From the NCBI GenBank assembly GCA_949318235.1, contig OX439137.1, positions 1,295,116-1,359,115 of the forward strand: 64,000 nucleotides of DNA. The letters are read 5' to 3'. Made by a program: the position numbers and the translations under genes. Source of the DNA: Ecdyonurus torrentis. Lineage: Eukaryota; Arthropoda; Insecta; Ephemeroptera; Heptageniidae. Shown here in pieces: positions 24,259 through 37,686 of this stretch; the first letter of the stretch is position 1; each line of letters begins with the position of its first letter. The notes below the pieces were generated by a model, which was not told the origin of the DNA, ran no database searches, and was given only the letters and a program-made list of their open reading frames with translations.

Positions 24259-25814
24259 ACCCTTGTAAAAAAGAGAGTATACTTTTATGAAAAGTATACT
24301 CCCATGTTAGTATAATCTTTTAAGTATACAATTTTTATATTTATTTTGACTTAATTTTATGCTCATTTTATACTAATTTTGTATTCAAAAATTATAAATT
24401 TATTATACTCATTATATACTTTTTCAATGCTATTTTTATACTCATTTTATGCTTTTTTAATATTCAGGAAATTATAAATTAATTATATTTATTTTATACT
24501 TTTTTTATAATCACGATTATAAATATTTTATACTAAAAGTATACTCCAAGCTGAACTTTTTTTTCTTCCGCGATATAAAATAATTCCTTGAAAATTCATT
24601 AATTATGTAAATATGTATCATATTGACATAACTGAAATATTCTAAAAATTCAATACAGAATATTTATTTTATAAATTCATTTTAAAAATGACCGTTAATT
24701 GTAAACTGTAATTTTTTAAGCGCGCATTAAGATATGACGCTTCATGAGCGTCATTAGTCGCCATATTGCTCTTGTGTTAAAAGTTTTACGTAAAATATGT
24801 CTTATAAAAAGTGTCTAAAGAAGCTTGAATATTCTCAATAAGGAGCCTTCCAGGTAAACAATAATTAAAGTAGTGTTCCAGCATTAATTTAATGTATTAA
24901 GTCTAATAGAACTTGTCTTTTTTTTCATGAAAAATCGCCATGGCATCTGGAGCATCGGTGTTATCATTGCACACATGGAACTGGATTTGCGACGACACTG
25001 ATTTCTTTGATTCTTCAAGACGAAAGTTTGTTGCACTTTCTGGCGAGTACACTTTATGTTTGCACGTTTGCATGGTATATTTTAATTGGTAAAATAATCA
25101 ATTAATAATTGGCATGACCCAAATTTGTATTGTTAATGTGTGTATGTCGAACGAGCGGGTGTCAGATCGAGATAAAAAAATACATTGAAATTTGAATTTT
25201 ATATTTGATTCCCGTACAATAAATTTTTAATAATGTTAATATTTTGTTTTTAAATAATTCGTATGTAAATTAATTGTAGAGATTTATATTATATTTAGTG
25301 ATATTTGTAGTATATATATTGATTAAAAGTATTATGAATTATAGAGTATACAATATGTATAAATAGAGTATACCTATATTTATAGTATGGATTCAAAGTA
25401 TTAAGGAATTATAAAATGAGTATACAATAAGTATAAATAGAGTATATAATAAAGTATAAAAAATATATACTTTAATTGCCAGCGCATAAATCTACAGTAT
25501 CAAAAAAGTATACTCAAAGTATACTTTGAGTACAAAATTAGCATAAAATTAAGTTAAAATTAATATAAAAAAAGTATAAAATGAGTATACTTTGAGTATA
25601 AAATGAGTTTAAATTTTATACTTTTTGTGAGTATACTAGTATAAAAATTGTATACAAGTGTATACTAAAATGACCAATAAGATCATAAAAAGTATGATCA
25701 AAGTATACTAATAGTATACTTTTTTTATAATAGTATACTCACCCTTGAGTATACTAAAAGTATAAAATGAGCATAAAAAAAGTATAAAAAGTATACTCCA
25801 TTTCCACTAGGGTA
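24259..25814. mobile_element. Element with AGTATACT subterminal repeats
   Basis: The terminal inverted repeats align as ACCCTTGTAAAAAAGAGAGT on the left and, complemented from the right, ACCCTAGTGGAAATGGAGT, each followed by ATACTTTT. The outer 450 bp on each side are packed with GTATACTTT / AAAGTATAC and TAAAATGAGTAT variants. The middle (about 24700-25090) is less AT-rich and holds a small ORF. It is non-autonomous and I do not recognise the superfamily. The flank 23809-24258 has no gene. Confidence 0.7.
24940..25092 (+). CDS. Small ORF or captured exon inside AGTATACT element
   Basis: A 50-codon frame begins at an ATG in strong context (GCCATGG) and reads MASGASVLSLHTWNWICDDT, then DFFDSSRRKFVALSG and ends VYFNW. 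Composition is clearly more protein-like and GC-balanced than the surrounding AGTATACT repeats. A possible splice donor, CATG followed by GTATAT, lies inside, so the true exon might end near 25074. I do not recognise a family. It could be a first exon of a transposase or of a host gene captured by the element, or chance. Confidence 0.3.
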   Translation: MASGASVLSLHTWNWICDDTDFFDSSRRKFVALSGEYTLCLHVCMVYFNW

Positions 25815-25895
25815 GATATATATAAGTAACACACATAGCGGGACATTTCTGAGACGTCTAGGCACCACCCGCGATGTATATACCCATCTCTATTC

Positions 25896-25992
<97 letters not shown>

Positions 25993-26453
25993 ATATATAC
26001 ATATATACACACAAACAGCGGCCTTCATATTATAAAAGAGACTCGCGCGGGTCGAACAGAGGCGGTGTTTTATTTTATTTTATTTTTTTTTTTTTGAGCA
26101 GATCGCGCGTATTTTTAGTAATGGAGAAGAAAAACTTTTAGACAGTGCTAAAGCGGCCATGCCCATATATGGCCAAAAACGATAAAAAAAAAAATAAAAA
26201 AAATTTATGTAGATAATTTATTTGACTGCATATAAGCGGCCATGCCTTCAAACAGTTCTGTGGCCCACCACATCGGATTTCGATCCGAGTAACGAGCGCG
26301 CGCAGCGTGTGAGGAAAATGGAGATTGGTAGGCCGTACGGACGCCTTGGCGTCATAGGCCTACCCATCTCCATTTGACGAACACGTGAGCACGTTCTCGG
26401 CTACTCTAAAACGTATAAGTGTATCGCTTTTGTAGTTATATTGGTTATGTGAA

Positions 26454-26488
<35 letters not shown>

Positions 26489-26821
26489 AAGAAATCGAGT
26501 TTTAAGAGAGGGCAAAACACCTCTGTGCGGGGGTAAATTTATATAAAATGAAGTTGTCACTATTAATTGTTCTCAAAAGAGATCATGGCAAATGCCGTAT
26601 TGTATAATAATATATTTAAATTAAAAAATATATATTATAATTTGAAAATTCGAATAAAAAGGTTGAACTACACCCCCAAGGGTTTTTTGGCATTTGTTAA
26701 CAAACAAACTATATTGCGTTCGCACGCGATATATCACGCAAGCGCGCGCGCGCGCATTGCAGCAAAATTTATTTTTAGATGAAAATAAAAGTAATTCGAA
26801 TTTTTTTAAGGCTATATCCGC

Positions 26822-26916
<95 letters not shown>

Positions 26917-27664
26917 CCACACCCCTTGGTGCAGGGAGGGATTTAAAACAATATTTTTGTGCAGGTACCGCGTGGTCACCATTGCACTTACGAGGTCAAA
27001 GTTACCCTAAAATTAACGTTTTTTTGTACTATCGATACCGGAGAGAATTTTAAGGGTGAACCATCCCCCGGCGAGAAATTATTATAAGTGTAGAAAATTT
27101 AATTGTCACGCGTTATATATAGATAAATTAAGATTCCACCAGTAAGAAGTTTCATCAAATACGGAAACTTTTCAAGTTTTGGGTGTTTTTCACCCCCAAT
27201 AAACTACCCCCCAGGTATTGGTCAAAACTTTCACCCCAAATATACCAACTCCATTGTTTTTCTACCCCCCCTCTCAAGGGTGATCTTTAATTCCCCCTCA
27301 AAAACTCGGTGACAAATATTGAAAAGTGTTCAATATAATTTCTATATTTAAATTTCGCGCGACTTCCCAAATGCCGATAAAGATTCAAGTCTAAATAAAT
27401 AATAGGATCATTGCTTGACTTCGGCCATTTTTGCTCCGATTTGCTCTTCACAGAGTCAGCCAGAAAGTAACAATCTCGGAGGAATTAGAGACGACACGTT
27501 TGTCTCATTTGCGGAAATCCGAACCACCCCACCTTTTCACTGTCAGAAGCAGGCAGAGGTTGACAGCATCAGCTGTTGTCCGTTCGGGTCTCTTCGGTAA
27601 ACGCTGTGAAGCGCTGACAGAGGTGATACGGTACGTTTTGTCAGCACTCTCAGCGCTCGCAACT
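25815..27664. other. Repeat-rich stretch with microsatellites, no gene
   Basis: Contains TA tracts at 25898-26002 and 26826-26914, a poly-A run at 26457-26484, a CGCGCG patch near 26745, and a hairpin at 26316-26375 with arms AAATGGAGATTGGTAGGCC and GGCCTACCCATCTCCATTT. The frames at 27415-27784 overlap each other and lack any domain or codon support. Confidence 0.5.
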
Positions 27665-28665
27665 GTATACGGTACGCGTCTTTTTACATGCCCCTTGATT
27701 TCGGCACCTTATAAAAAATCTTTGTATTTCATTGGATTTCTGCATCAAATTTTTTGCTTTGAGTGCGAGTTATGTAATATATAACTATTGCAAATTAATT
27801 CAAGCTACTATTCTACACATTTTTGAGAATAATTATCCATTTAAAAGTAAAATAAAAATTAATAAATTTGTTTAAACCACCAGCTGACTTGGCGCGTTGC
27901 GCATCTGATGTTCATGTTCTTTATTGCCGCACATTTTTAAAAAATGAAAGAAAGATCTTGACAATGAAAGAGTTGCTGAAGTTTTGCTTCATTTTATTGA
28001 GTTTGTAGGGTCATAATAAAGAAAAATCTTAATTTCTAGAGTAAAAGTAGCAAATATGGAACTATCAAATATATGTTATAAAATAATCCACGATTAAAAT
28101 AGCTATAACAATATGCATACTGACAGCACTTACTGTATGATGAGAGCAATTTTCTGGGATTCGAAACCAAAATTAAACAAACAATAAATTTTAATTGTGC
28201 ACATAATAATTCTGTTCGTAAGCTTGCTAAATGATGAACAACTTTGGTTTTATGCAAATAGAATGCGCATTTTTTGGTGCAAGAGAACAGGGTTTACGAG
28301 CAGCATTATATAGCATAATAACTGAAGAATTAAATAAAATTATAAATCAATAAAAATAAAAAAATAAAAAAATTACGCCTATAATTATAACACCATAATT
28401 TAGTCTCTTTCATATCTTTTTCTTACACTTTTACTATTATGGTATTTTAAATACATGTTTCATGGAACACAATAATCAAACTTTTTTTTTCGTGTGTGTT
28501 TAAAAAGTACATTTTTATCTTAAAATATAAAAAAATTAAAATTTATGAAAAATATTTTTATAGATATTTTATTTTGAAAATTAAATAATCGCAATAGAAA
28601 AGTATCATTATTAGAAAGAGAAACATTCATTTTTATGAGAAGCAATGTTTTAAAAAGAAGAAGAG
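27665..28665. repeat. Inverted duplicate IR-L (pairs with 39850-40727)
   Basis: 27665-28212 is nearly identical, over about 550 bp, to the reverse complement of 40178-40727; shared tracts include GATGTTCATGTTCTTTATTG and CACCAGCTGACTTGGCGCG. A second, more diverged match pairs 28397-28665 with 39850-40092. The piece 28213-28396 differs and carries one arm of the foldback family seen at 13013. The outer end at 40727 resembles a TTAAGGGTGC terminus, so this may be two copies of one mobile element rather than a segmental duplication. Confidence 0.85.
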
Positions 28666-28719
28666 AAGAAATAAAAATATATTCATAATTATATAATTAT
28701 ATAATATTCCCACGAATAA

Positions 28720-29338
28720 ATTTTTCATTTTTGAATGATTTAAAAGTACTCAAAAGTCATTTATTTTTGATTGAAAAGACTCAAATCAAATTTTAAAGAC
28801 TCATTATCATTCAAAGTCACTCAATATGGCTTTAAATTTAAAATGGTTCAAAGTGACTATACGATTAAATAGACTCAAAGTCATGCATAATGATTCAACA
28901 TTTAAAACCATTCAAAGAACTTCAAACTCAGCTCAAAATTTTTCATTTAAAAAGACTCAAACTGACCGTAGGAATTCAATAATATTAAAATCAATTTATT
29001 TATACTCAAATCGATTTAACATTATAATCATTTATTTTAATTCAAAATCCTTTTGAAAAAAATTCATTTAAAATTATTTAAAGTAAATTAACTTAATTAC
29101 CATTCAAAAATATTTAAAACCATGATAAAATATTTCAATTAAAATCAATTTAAATAATGTAGAATTGATTTCATTTGACATTATATTCAAAGGTATTAAA
29201 TTTTAAGTGATTTAAATTTATTTAAATACGATTCAAACAATTCAAAAAATTAATACGATTTTTTAATTCAATATTTTTGCGATCAAAAATATTTAAATCA
29301 AACTTACTCAGATTAATTCAAAATTATTCACATTATAT
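28720..29338. repeat. Degenerate edge of the 20-bp satellite
   Basis: Diverged repeats of the type ATTCAAAG / ACTCAAA, grading into the regular array to the right. Decay toward the edge is typical of satellite arrays. Confidence 0.6.
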
Positions 29339-30681
29339 TTACATTCGAAGCGGCTCAATTACATTTAAAGCAATTCATTTACATTTAAATAGGCTCATCA
29401 CATACATTTAAAGCAGCTTATATACATTCAAAGCGGCTCAATTACATTCAGAGCAATTCATTTACATTCAAAGCTATTCATTTACATTCAAAGCAATTTA
29501 TTTACATTTAATGCGGCTCATTTACATTCAAAGCAGTTCACTTACATTCAAAGCGGCTCAATTACATTCAAAGCACTTATTCATTTACATTCAAAGCGCC
29601 TCAATTACATTTAAAGTAATTTATTTACATTCAAAGCGGCTCAATTACATTTATAAAGCAGCTTAATTATACATTCGAAGCGGCTCATTTTCATTCAAAG
29701 CAATTTATTTACATTCAAAGCTATTCATTTACATTCAAAGCAATTTAATTACATTTAAAGCGGCTCATTTACATTCAAAGCAGTTAACTTACATTCAAAG
29801 CACTTCATTTACATTCAAAGCGGCTCAATTACATTTAAAGCAATTTATTTACATTTAAATAGGCTCATTTACATTCAAAGCACTTCATTAAATCATCAAA
29901 GCGGCTCAATTACATTCAAAGCAATTTATTAACATTCAAAGCGGCTCATTTACATTCATAAAGCACTTCATTTATCATCAAAGCGGCTCAATTATATTCA
30001 AAGCAATTTATTTACATTCAAAGCGGCTCAATTACATTCATAGCAATTCATTTACATTCTGCAAAGCTATTCATTTACATTTAATGCGGCTCATTTGCAT
30101 TCAAAGCAGTTCACTTACATTCAAAGCACTTCATTTACATTTAAAGCAATCTGATTACATTTAAAGCGGCTCATTTATAATCAAAGCACTTCATTTATCA
30201 TCAAAGCGGCTCAATTACATTCAAAGCAATTTATTAACATTCAAAGCGGCTCATTTACATTCAAAGCACTTCATTTATCATCAAAGCGGCTCAATTACAT
30301 TCAAAGCGGCTCAATTACATTTAAAGCAGCTTATACATTCAAAGTGGCTCATTTTCATTTAAAGCAATTCATTTACATTCAAAAACTATTCATTTATATT
30401 CAAAGCAATTTATTTACATTCAAATAGGCTCACATACATTTAAAGCAGTTTATATACATTCAAAGCGGCTCAATTACATTCAGGCAATTCATTTACATTC
30501 AAAGCACTTCATTTACATTCAAAGTGGCTCAATTACATTTAAAGCAATTTATTTACATGCAAATCGGCTCACTTACATTTAAAGCAGATCATATACATTC
30601 AAAGCGGTTCAGTTACATTCAAAGCAATTCATTTACATTCAAAGTGGCTCAATTAGTTTTAAAGCAATTTATATTACATTT
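29339..30681 (+). repeat. 20-bp satellite, forward half
   Basis: Roughly 65 copies of TTACATTCAAAGCGGCTCAA and variants; GCGGCTCA, GCAATTTA, GCACTTCA and GCAGTTCA versions are mixed. Orientation is constant until 30681, where the array meets its inverted half at the palindrome TTACATTTAAATGTAA (30674-30689). Confidence 0.95.
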
Positions 30682-31275
30682 AAATGTAAATAAGAGACGC
30701 TTTGAAAGTAAATAAGCCTCTTTGAATGTAAATGAAAAGCTTTGAAAGTAAAAAAATTGCTTTGAATGTAAATGAATGGCTTTGAATGTATATGAGATGC
30801 TTTAAATGTAATTGAGCCGATTTGAATGTAAATCAATTGCCTTAAATGCCATATTGAGCAACTTTAAATGTAAATGAACTGCTTTGAATGTAAGTGAACT
30901 GCTTTGAATGTAAATGAGACTCTTTGAATGTAAATAAATATCTTTGAATGTAAATGCATTGCCTGAATTTAATTGAGCCGCTTTTATTTGAATATGTATA
31001 TAAACTGCTTTAAATGTATGTGAGCCTATTTGAATGTAAATAAATTGCTATGAATGTAAATGAATAAGTTTTGAATGTAAATGAACTGCTTTGAATGGAA
31101 ATTTAATAAATTGCTTTGAATGTAAATGAATTGCTTTGAATGTAAATGAATTGCTCTGAATGTAATTGAGCTGTTTTGAATGTATATGAGCTGCTTTAAA
31201 TGTATGTGAGCCGATTTGAATGTAAATAAATTGCTTTAAATGGAATTGAGCTGCTGTGAATGTAATTATTCTGTC
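30682..31275 (-). repeat. 20-bp satellite, inverted half, proximal part
   Basis: The same unit in reverse orientation (TTTGAATGTAAATGA). It starts at the palindromic junction and decays after 31275 into degenerate TTGAGT/TTTGAAT repeats (to about 31590). Confidence 0.93.
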
Positions 31276-31589
31276 TACATGGTTTTGAGTGAGATTGAGC
31301 TATTTTGAGTTGAAATGATTTAAAGCAAATAACTTTGAATATTTTTAAGTGGTTTCAAATAACATTTATATATTAAAAAAAAAATGAGGTTAAAATTATT
31401 TATTCAGAATAAATTATAATTTGAGTTAAAGTAAATGGTTTTGATAAGGATTAGTAAACCATTTTGAATCGCTTTGACCATATTTGAATACCTGCAGCAG
31501 TATGAGTAATTTTGAGGTACTTTATAGAATTGTTTTTTTTTTTGAGTGACTTTTGAGTAAAATTGAGTTTATTTAAATCGGGGATTTTT

Positions 31590-33299
31590 TAATCTCAAGA
31601 TGAATTCTGATTGGTCCGTTCAAATTTAAAGACGTTAATATTTTTTAAAAAGTAACGAATTTGTGGCGTCTTTTCATGAGAGATAGACGTGTTTTAAATT
31701 GCTCTGATAAATGTTTGTTAATTACTGGTAAAATGTGACAATACCCAAAATTATGTGGTGCTACAGGTGAGTTAAACACCTACTCTAACCTTTTGAATAT
31801 TAAAGCCATGTAATAACACTCAATTTCATTCATTTTTAATCGAAAATAAAAATGAATGCAATTTGAAAAGTTTTTATTTTAATCAAAGTGCAACATATTT
31901 AACGTCACGCTGTGCAGATTTTCCTATTTGGATACTCTAGCTGTTTTTAATTTTATATGAAACTGTGTTTATATTGTAGGGTACCATTTAAATGCATTCG
32001 AATTCATTCATTTTATGATTCAAAGTTATATTTACATGACTTTATAAGCATTATTTTAGAACTTTTTTTTTTGTTATTATTATTTTATAAATATTTGTTG
32101 TTTGTTTATGTGATTTGATAAGCATAAATTCATATATTATATATACATTACATTTTTTTTTAAGTTTTATATTAATTATAAACTTAATTAAGTGAAGTCA
32201 TTCCACACATTATTTAAGATGCAAAACTGATGATTTTTTTTTTTGTTTTTTTATGTTATATTGTTTTGTTTTTTCTCAAATTACAAATTTTAATATTTTA
32301 TTAGATGCATTAATTGTGTTAGGACTGCGATGGTTTTCTTTTGCGATGTTTTGACGCAATCTTTGTTTGCAGCTAGTGTACGTATGACGACCATTTCTTT
32401 AGTTATTTTTCAAACAATATATATGCAGATATTGCAGAGATAGTTTTTTTTTTATATTATTATTTTATACATTATGTATTATGAGATTGTGGATGCAACA
32501 AATCGGATAATGTTCTAAAGAAAAAATAACAAAATAATTTTATGAGTTTACTTCAAATTTTATTTCAAATCAGTGGCGTAGCCAGGGGGGAGGTTTTGGG
32601 GGTTTGAAAAAGATATAAAAAAATAAAAATTGAACCAAAATTTGCAAGAAAAATAGCATTTTAGGAGAAAAAAGCTTCAAAAATTCTCGCTTCGCTCGAA
32701 TATCGTCGCATATATTTAATTTTATTTACTAATTTTACCTTTTCACTGATACATTAGTACAACGGTAGATACTATTAGCCTTAAAGGTACCAAATATTTT
32801 GGAGTACTAACCAAACAAAACAATTAACTATGTATAGATCTTACATTAAAAATTGTAAATTTTCTGTTTTCCGTGAAAACAAAAAATAATAAATATAAGT
32901 AAAAACTGCACAGTTTTCTAGCATAGAATAGGTATAAAAAAAATAAACGACGTGATTTTAAGACGTACACAGAAACAAAACTTTCAAACTATAAAGAAAG
33001 CTTTCAAAATATATTAAGTTCACGTCCATATTCGATGATTTTTAGCCAATTAGCCAATTTCAGAAAGTAAAACTAAATAGAAGTACAATTGGTATTGCAA
33101 AAATTGCGTATAAGAGTTGCTGAAATTCTCTTTATAGTTTTGATTGGTTTTTCTTTTATTGTAAAACAATTAATGAATAAGCTGATCGCTGATGGTATAT
33201 ATTATATACTTTTCAACTTCAAAATAAAAAATAAATAAAATAAAAATACATGATAGACAAATTAACCAGAAAAACTAAAATGTAAAATACGGCAAAATC

Positions 33300-33332
<33 letters not shown>

Positions 33333-33865
33333 CGTCCACTTATATACTGCATGTTTTAACATGATAATATATATATGATGATTGATGATGATGTTTACTT
33401 GGAAAACCTCGATATTACATATATATAATATAGTCCCAATTTTTCAGTCCCTATCAAAGCATACTTTGATAAAATTGTATTTAAAAGCATATAACAATTA
33501 ATTTATTTCACATATTATTTTAAAATAAGAAATATAAATAAAAAAAATTTAGGTTATGGAACTGCACTAAAACATGCCTTTCAAAAGTGTTTATGATTTG
33601 CATTTTTTAATTCCTTTATTTTGTTATCTTTACTGAGATTTTTTTAACTTCCAAGCTTTTCTAAATACGACAATATATACCTGATCTTTTTTTTATTATT
33701 TGATCAACTTGGCTCACTGTGAAAGCAGTCACATTGTATTTAGAATATGAGTGGAGCAGTTCGATTTCGCTCAAAATCTGTTAATTTTTTGTCCAATCTG
33801 GCGTCTTTAAATATGTATCATGCGGTTTATATATTTTCAGTTCAAAATGCACTCAAATCTAACTA
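31590..33865. other. Non-satellite insert, no gene
   Basis: AT-rich sequence separating two parts of the inverted satellite. At 32573 a DNA-element end CAGTGGCGTAGCCAGGGGGG is visible, but I found no matching right end. Poly-A and poly-T runs occur at 33306-33333 and elsewhere. No reading frame is supported. Confidence 0.5.
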
Positions 33866-36115
33866 ATCTGATTTTAATGTAAGTGAACTCTGCTATAAAT
33901 GTAAATGACCTGCCTTCTTGAATTGAAACAATCTACTTTAAATGTATTTGAACTGCTTTTAATTTAAATGAATTGCTTATTTCAATGCAAATGAAATTTT
34001 TTGAATTTAAATGAGCTGCTTTGAATGTAGATGAACTGCTTTAAATGTAAATGAGCTGCTTTAAATGTAAATGAGCCGCTTTCAAATTGAATAATGAGCT
34101 GCTTTGAATGTAAATGAGCCACTTTGAAAGTAAATGAACTGCTTTGAATGTAAATATAAGCCGCTTTGAATGTAAATGAACTGCCTTATTTGAATGCAAA
34201 TTAATGAATAGCTTTGAATGCAAATGAGCCGCTTTAAATGTAAAAATAATAGCTTTGAATTCATTTGAGCTGCTTTGAATGTAAATGAATTGCTTCAAAT
34301 AAAAATAAACTGCTCTTTGAATGTAATTGAATAGCTTAATTGAATGCATTTTAGCTGCTTTAAATAAATCGGTTTGAACGTAAATGAAGCTTTGAATGTA
34401 AATGTATATAGCTTTGAATGCAATTGAGTGGCTTGGAATGAAAAAATGAGTAGCTTTGAATGCAAATGAGCTGCTTTGAATGTAAATGAATTGCTTTGAA
34501 TGTAAATAAATCGCTTTGAATGTAAAAAATTAACTGCTTTGAATGTAAATAAATCGCTTTCAATGTAAATGAGCTGCTTTTTTGAATGTAAATGAATAGC
34601 TTAAATTAATTTGAAGCTGCTTTGAATGTAAATGAATAGCTTTAAATGCAATTGAGCTTATATTAAAATGTAAATGAATTGCTTCAAACGTAAAATGAAC
34701 TGCTTTGAATGAAAATAAGTAGCTTTGAATGCATTTGAGCTGTTTTGAATGTAAATAAATAGCTTTAAATTTAATGAATCTATATGAATGCAAGTGAGCT
34801 GTTTTTAATGTAAATAAATCGCTTTGAATGTAAATGAACTGCTTTGAATAAATAAATCGATTTGAATTTAAAGGAACTGCTTTGAATGTAAATAAATCGT
34901 TTTGAATTTAAATGAGCTGCTTTGAATGTAAATGAACTGCTTTGAATGTAAATAAATCGCTTTGAATGTAAATGAACTGCTTTGAATGTAAATAAATCGC
35001 TTTCGAATGTTAAATGAGCTGCTTTGAATGTAAATAAATCGCTTTGAATGTAAATGAGATGCTTTGAATGTAAATAAATCGCTTTGAATGTAAATGAACT
35101 GCTTTGATTGCAAATAAATCGCTTTGAATGTAAATGAACTGCTTTGAATGTAAATAAATCGCTTTGAATGTAAATGAGCTGCTTTGAATGTAAATGAATA
35201 GCTTAAATTAATTTGAGCTGCTTTGATGTAAATGAATAGCTTTAAATGCAATTGAGCTTATATTAAAATGTAAATGAATTGCTTCAAACGTAAATGAACT
35301 GCTTTGAATGAAAATGATCAGTAGCTTTGAATGCATTTGAGCTGTTTTGAATGTAAATGAATAGCTTTAAATGTAAATGACTAGCTATATGAATGCAACT
35401 GAGCTTTTTTTAATGTAAATGAATCGCTTTGAATATAAATGAATTGCTTTAAATGCTATTGAACTGCTTTAAATGTAAATTGCACTGCTTTGAATGTAAA
35501 TAAATCGCTTTGAATGTAAATGAACTGCTTTGAATGTAAATAAATCGATTTGAATGTAAATGAGCTGCTTTGAATGTAAATGAACTGCTTTGAATGTAAA
35601 TAAATCGCTTTGCATGTAAATGAGCTGCTTTGAATGTAAATAAATCGCTTTGAATGTAAATGAGCTGCTTTGAATGTAAATAAATTGCTTTGAATGTAAA
35701 TGAGCTGCTTTGAATGTAAATGAACTGCTTTGAATGTAAATAAATCGGTTTGAATGTAAATGAGCTGCTTTGAATGTAAATAAATCGCTTTGAATGTAAA
35801 TGAGCTGCTTTGAATGTAAATAAATCGCTTTGAATGTAAATGAACTGCTTTGAATGTAAATAAATCGCTTTGAATGTAAACTAACTGCTTTGAATGTAAA
35901 TAAATCGCTTTGAATGTAAATGAACTGCTTTGAATGTAAATAAATCGCTTTGAATGTAAATGAGCTGCTTTGAATGTAAATGAACTGCTTTGAATGTAAA
36001 TAAATCGCTTTGATGTAAATGAGCTGCTTTGAATGTAAATAAATCGCTTTGAATGTAAATAAATCGCTTTGAGTGTATATAAATGAGCTGCTTTGAATGC
36101 TATCAAATTTTGAAT
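33866..36115 (-). repeat. 20-bp satellite, inverted half, distal part with 40-bp dimer order
   Basis: More than 100 reverse-oriented units. Between about 34810 and 36080 the units alternate between CTGCTTTGAATGTAAATAAA and TCGCTTTGAATGTAAATGA(A/G), forming a homogeneous 40-bp dimeric higher-order repeat. The frames of up to 216 aa (FKAIYLHSKQ, FIYIQSSS) simply reflect a 20-bp unit without stops. Degenerate satellite continues to 37130, interrupted by a hAT element. Confidence 0.95.
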
Positions 36116-36342
36116 GGAAGCAAATGGTTATGAATTCACTTGAGTGGATTAATTTGAATGTAATTAAGCTGTTTTAAGGAGAATTGATTGCTTTTACTAG
36201 ATTTAATACTTTGAGTGGTTTCAAATACATTTAAATGGTAGCACTTTGAATAATATTGAGTGTAAATGAATTTTATTAAATATTTTTTAAAATAAATTTG
36301 AATTAATGTTTGCAATGATTTTGAATGCTTTTATTACTAAGT

Positions 36343-36978
36343 TAGGCTGACCATAATTAAAAGTGTGCAACCCGGGACACTGCAGAGCAATGCACAGAAG
36401 AAACCGAGGCCCGCGCGAAGCGCGGCCGGGGGTCCCCGCCGGAGGCGAAAATTTTTCAGAAAAGGGGGCGTGGCCTCCGAATTGTCATCATTTTTGTGTC
36501 TTTTTGCAAGAGTTTATTTAAAAGTACATGGATTTCTTTCATTGCTTTCTGCCGTCTATTTTTAACTTTTTCATTGCAAAAAAAAAAAAAAAAAAAAAAA
36601 CTATGAAACAATTTTTCAATAAATAACAATAGTTTTATCACAAAATTTAATTTTTAGCAAACTGAGGGCAACATTCATAACGTACGGTACGTGTACGTCC
36701 TTTTTGAGCCGAAACACCCACTCTCCCAAAAAAAAAAACTAAAAATTTTGCGTATGGTGTACAATTTAATATACTACGAAAAATATTACGAAAATGCATC
36801 GACTATCTTTTGATTTTTTGATTTTTTTTTTTTATTGCGAGCTTTCAATTGTATACTTTTTATTGATTTTCCTGCAAAATATAAAACCGGGACATTGACG
36901 ATTTTTGCAAAATCTTGCCGGGACTTTAGTGTTGAAACCGGGACTGTCCCGGCTAATCCGGGACGGATGGTCAGCCTA
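36343..36978. mobile_element. Non-autonomous hAT element, 8-bp TSD
   Basis: Termini TAGGCTGACCAT on both sides and an exact 8-bp target duplication TACTAAGT (36335-36342 and 36979-36986) identify a hAT element of 636 bp. It is inserted in degenerate satellite. The subterminal regions carry CCCGGGACA and CCGGGAC repeats and a GGGGGCGTGGCC motif. It has no transposase. The 66-aa and 61-aa frames are not genes. Confidence 0.92.
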
Positions 36979-37243
36979 TACTAAGTTGAATTAATTTCAA
37001 GTACAAACGAATAGGTTTAAGTTATTTCGAGCCATTCAAAATGACCCAGAAAACGGACATTTCTAGATGATTTTGAGTGAAGTTGAATTGCTCCACTCAA
37101 AATCATTCAAAATGACTTCAAGACTTTTTCGTGGGTTATTATTATTATTTATTGTACGATACTACATTAACTTACATAAAATGGTTTGTTTAGCCCAAAT
37201 AAAAACTAAAGACAAAAAAAGATTATAAATGTTTAATTAACTT

Positions 37244-37245
<2 letters not shown>

Positions 37246-37323
<78 letters not shown>
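37246..37323. repeat. (TA)n microsatellite
   Basis: An uninterrupted TA tract of about 75 bp. The surrounding 37130-37686 is AT-rich with no gene. Confidence 0.9.
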
Positions 37324-37328
<5 letters not shown>

Positions 37329-37686
37329 ATTAGTATTATACTAATGTTTGGCTATTTAAGAGCTAAAACAGAAAACTAAGGCGTATTTTTAAACACAAAA
37401 AATAGCTCCTAAAATTTACTGTTTTGCACAGAAATTTAGCCTGTTTGTTTTTAGCTTTATAAATTGTTGTATTTTTCATCGATAACTCACGTAAGTTATG
37501 AATTTAGGTGTATAAGAGTTTATCAGTTTCATAAAAAAAAATTAAATAAGTAATTAAAATGCTCTATTTATTTCACTATGGCATAAATTATGCAAAATTT
37601 ATGTAAAATACAAATTTATGCTGCACAATATAATTTTAATGCTTGTAGTATGCAGTATATACTGTGTATAGCATAATACAGATTAT

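Noticed and set aside
27415..27784. 61-aa and 117-aa plus-strand frames in a GC-balanced patch
   Set aside because: They overlap in two frames, lack a recognisable domain, and the second runs into the inverted duplicate.
33866..36106. Open frames of up to 216 aa reading FKAIYLHSKQ / FIYIQSSS
   Set aside because: They come from a 20-bp satellite unit with no stop codon in some frames; several frames and both halves of the array give similar artefacts.
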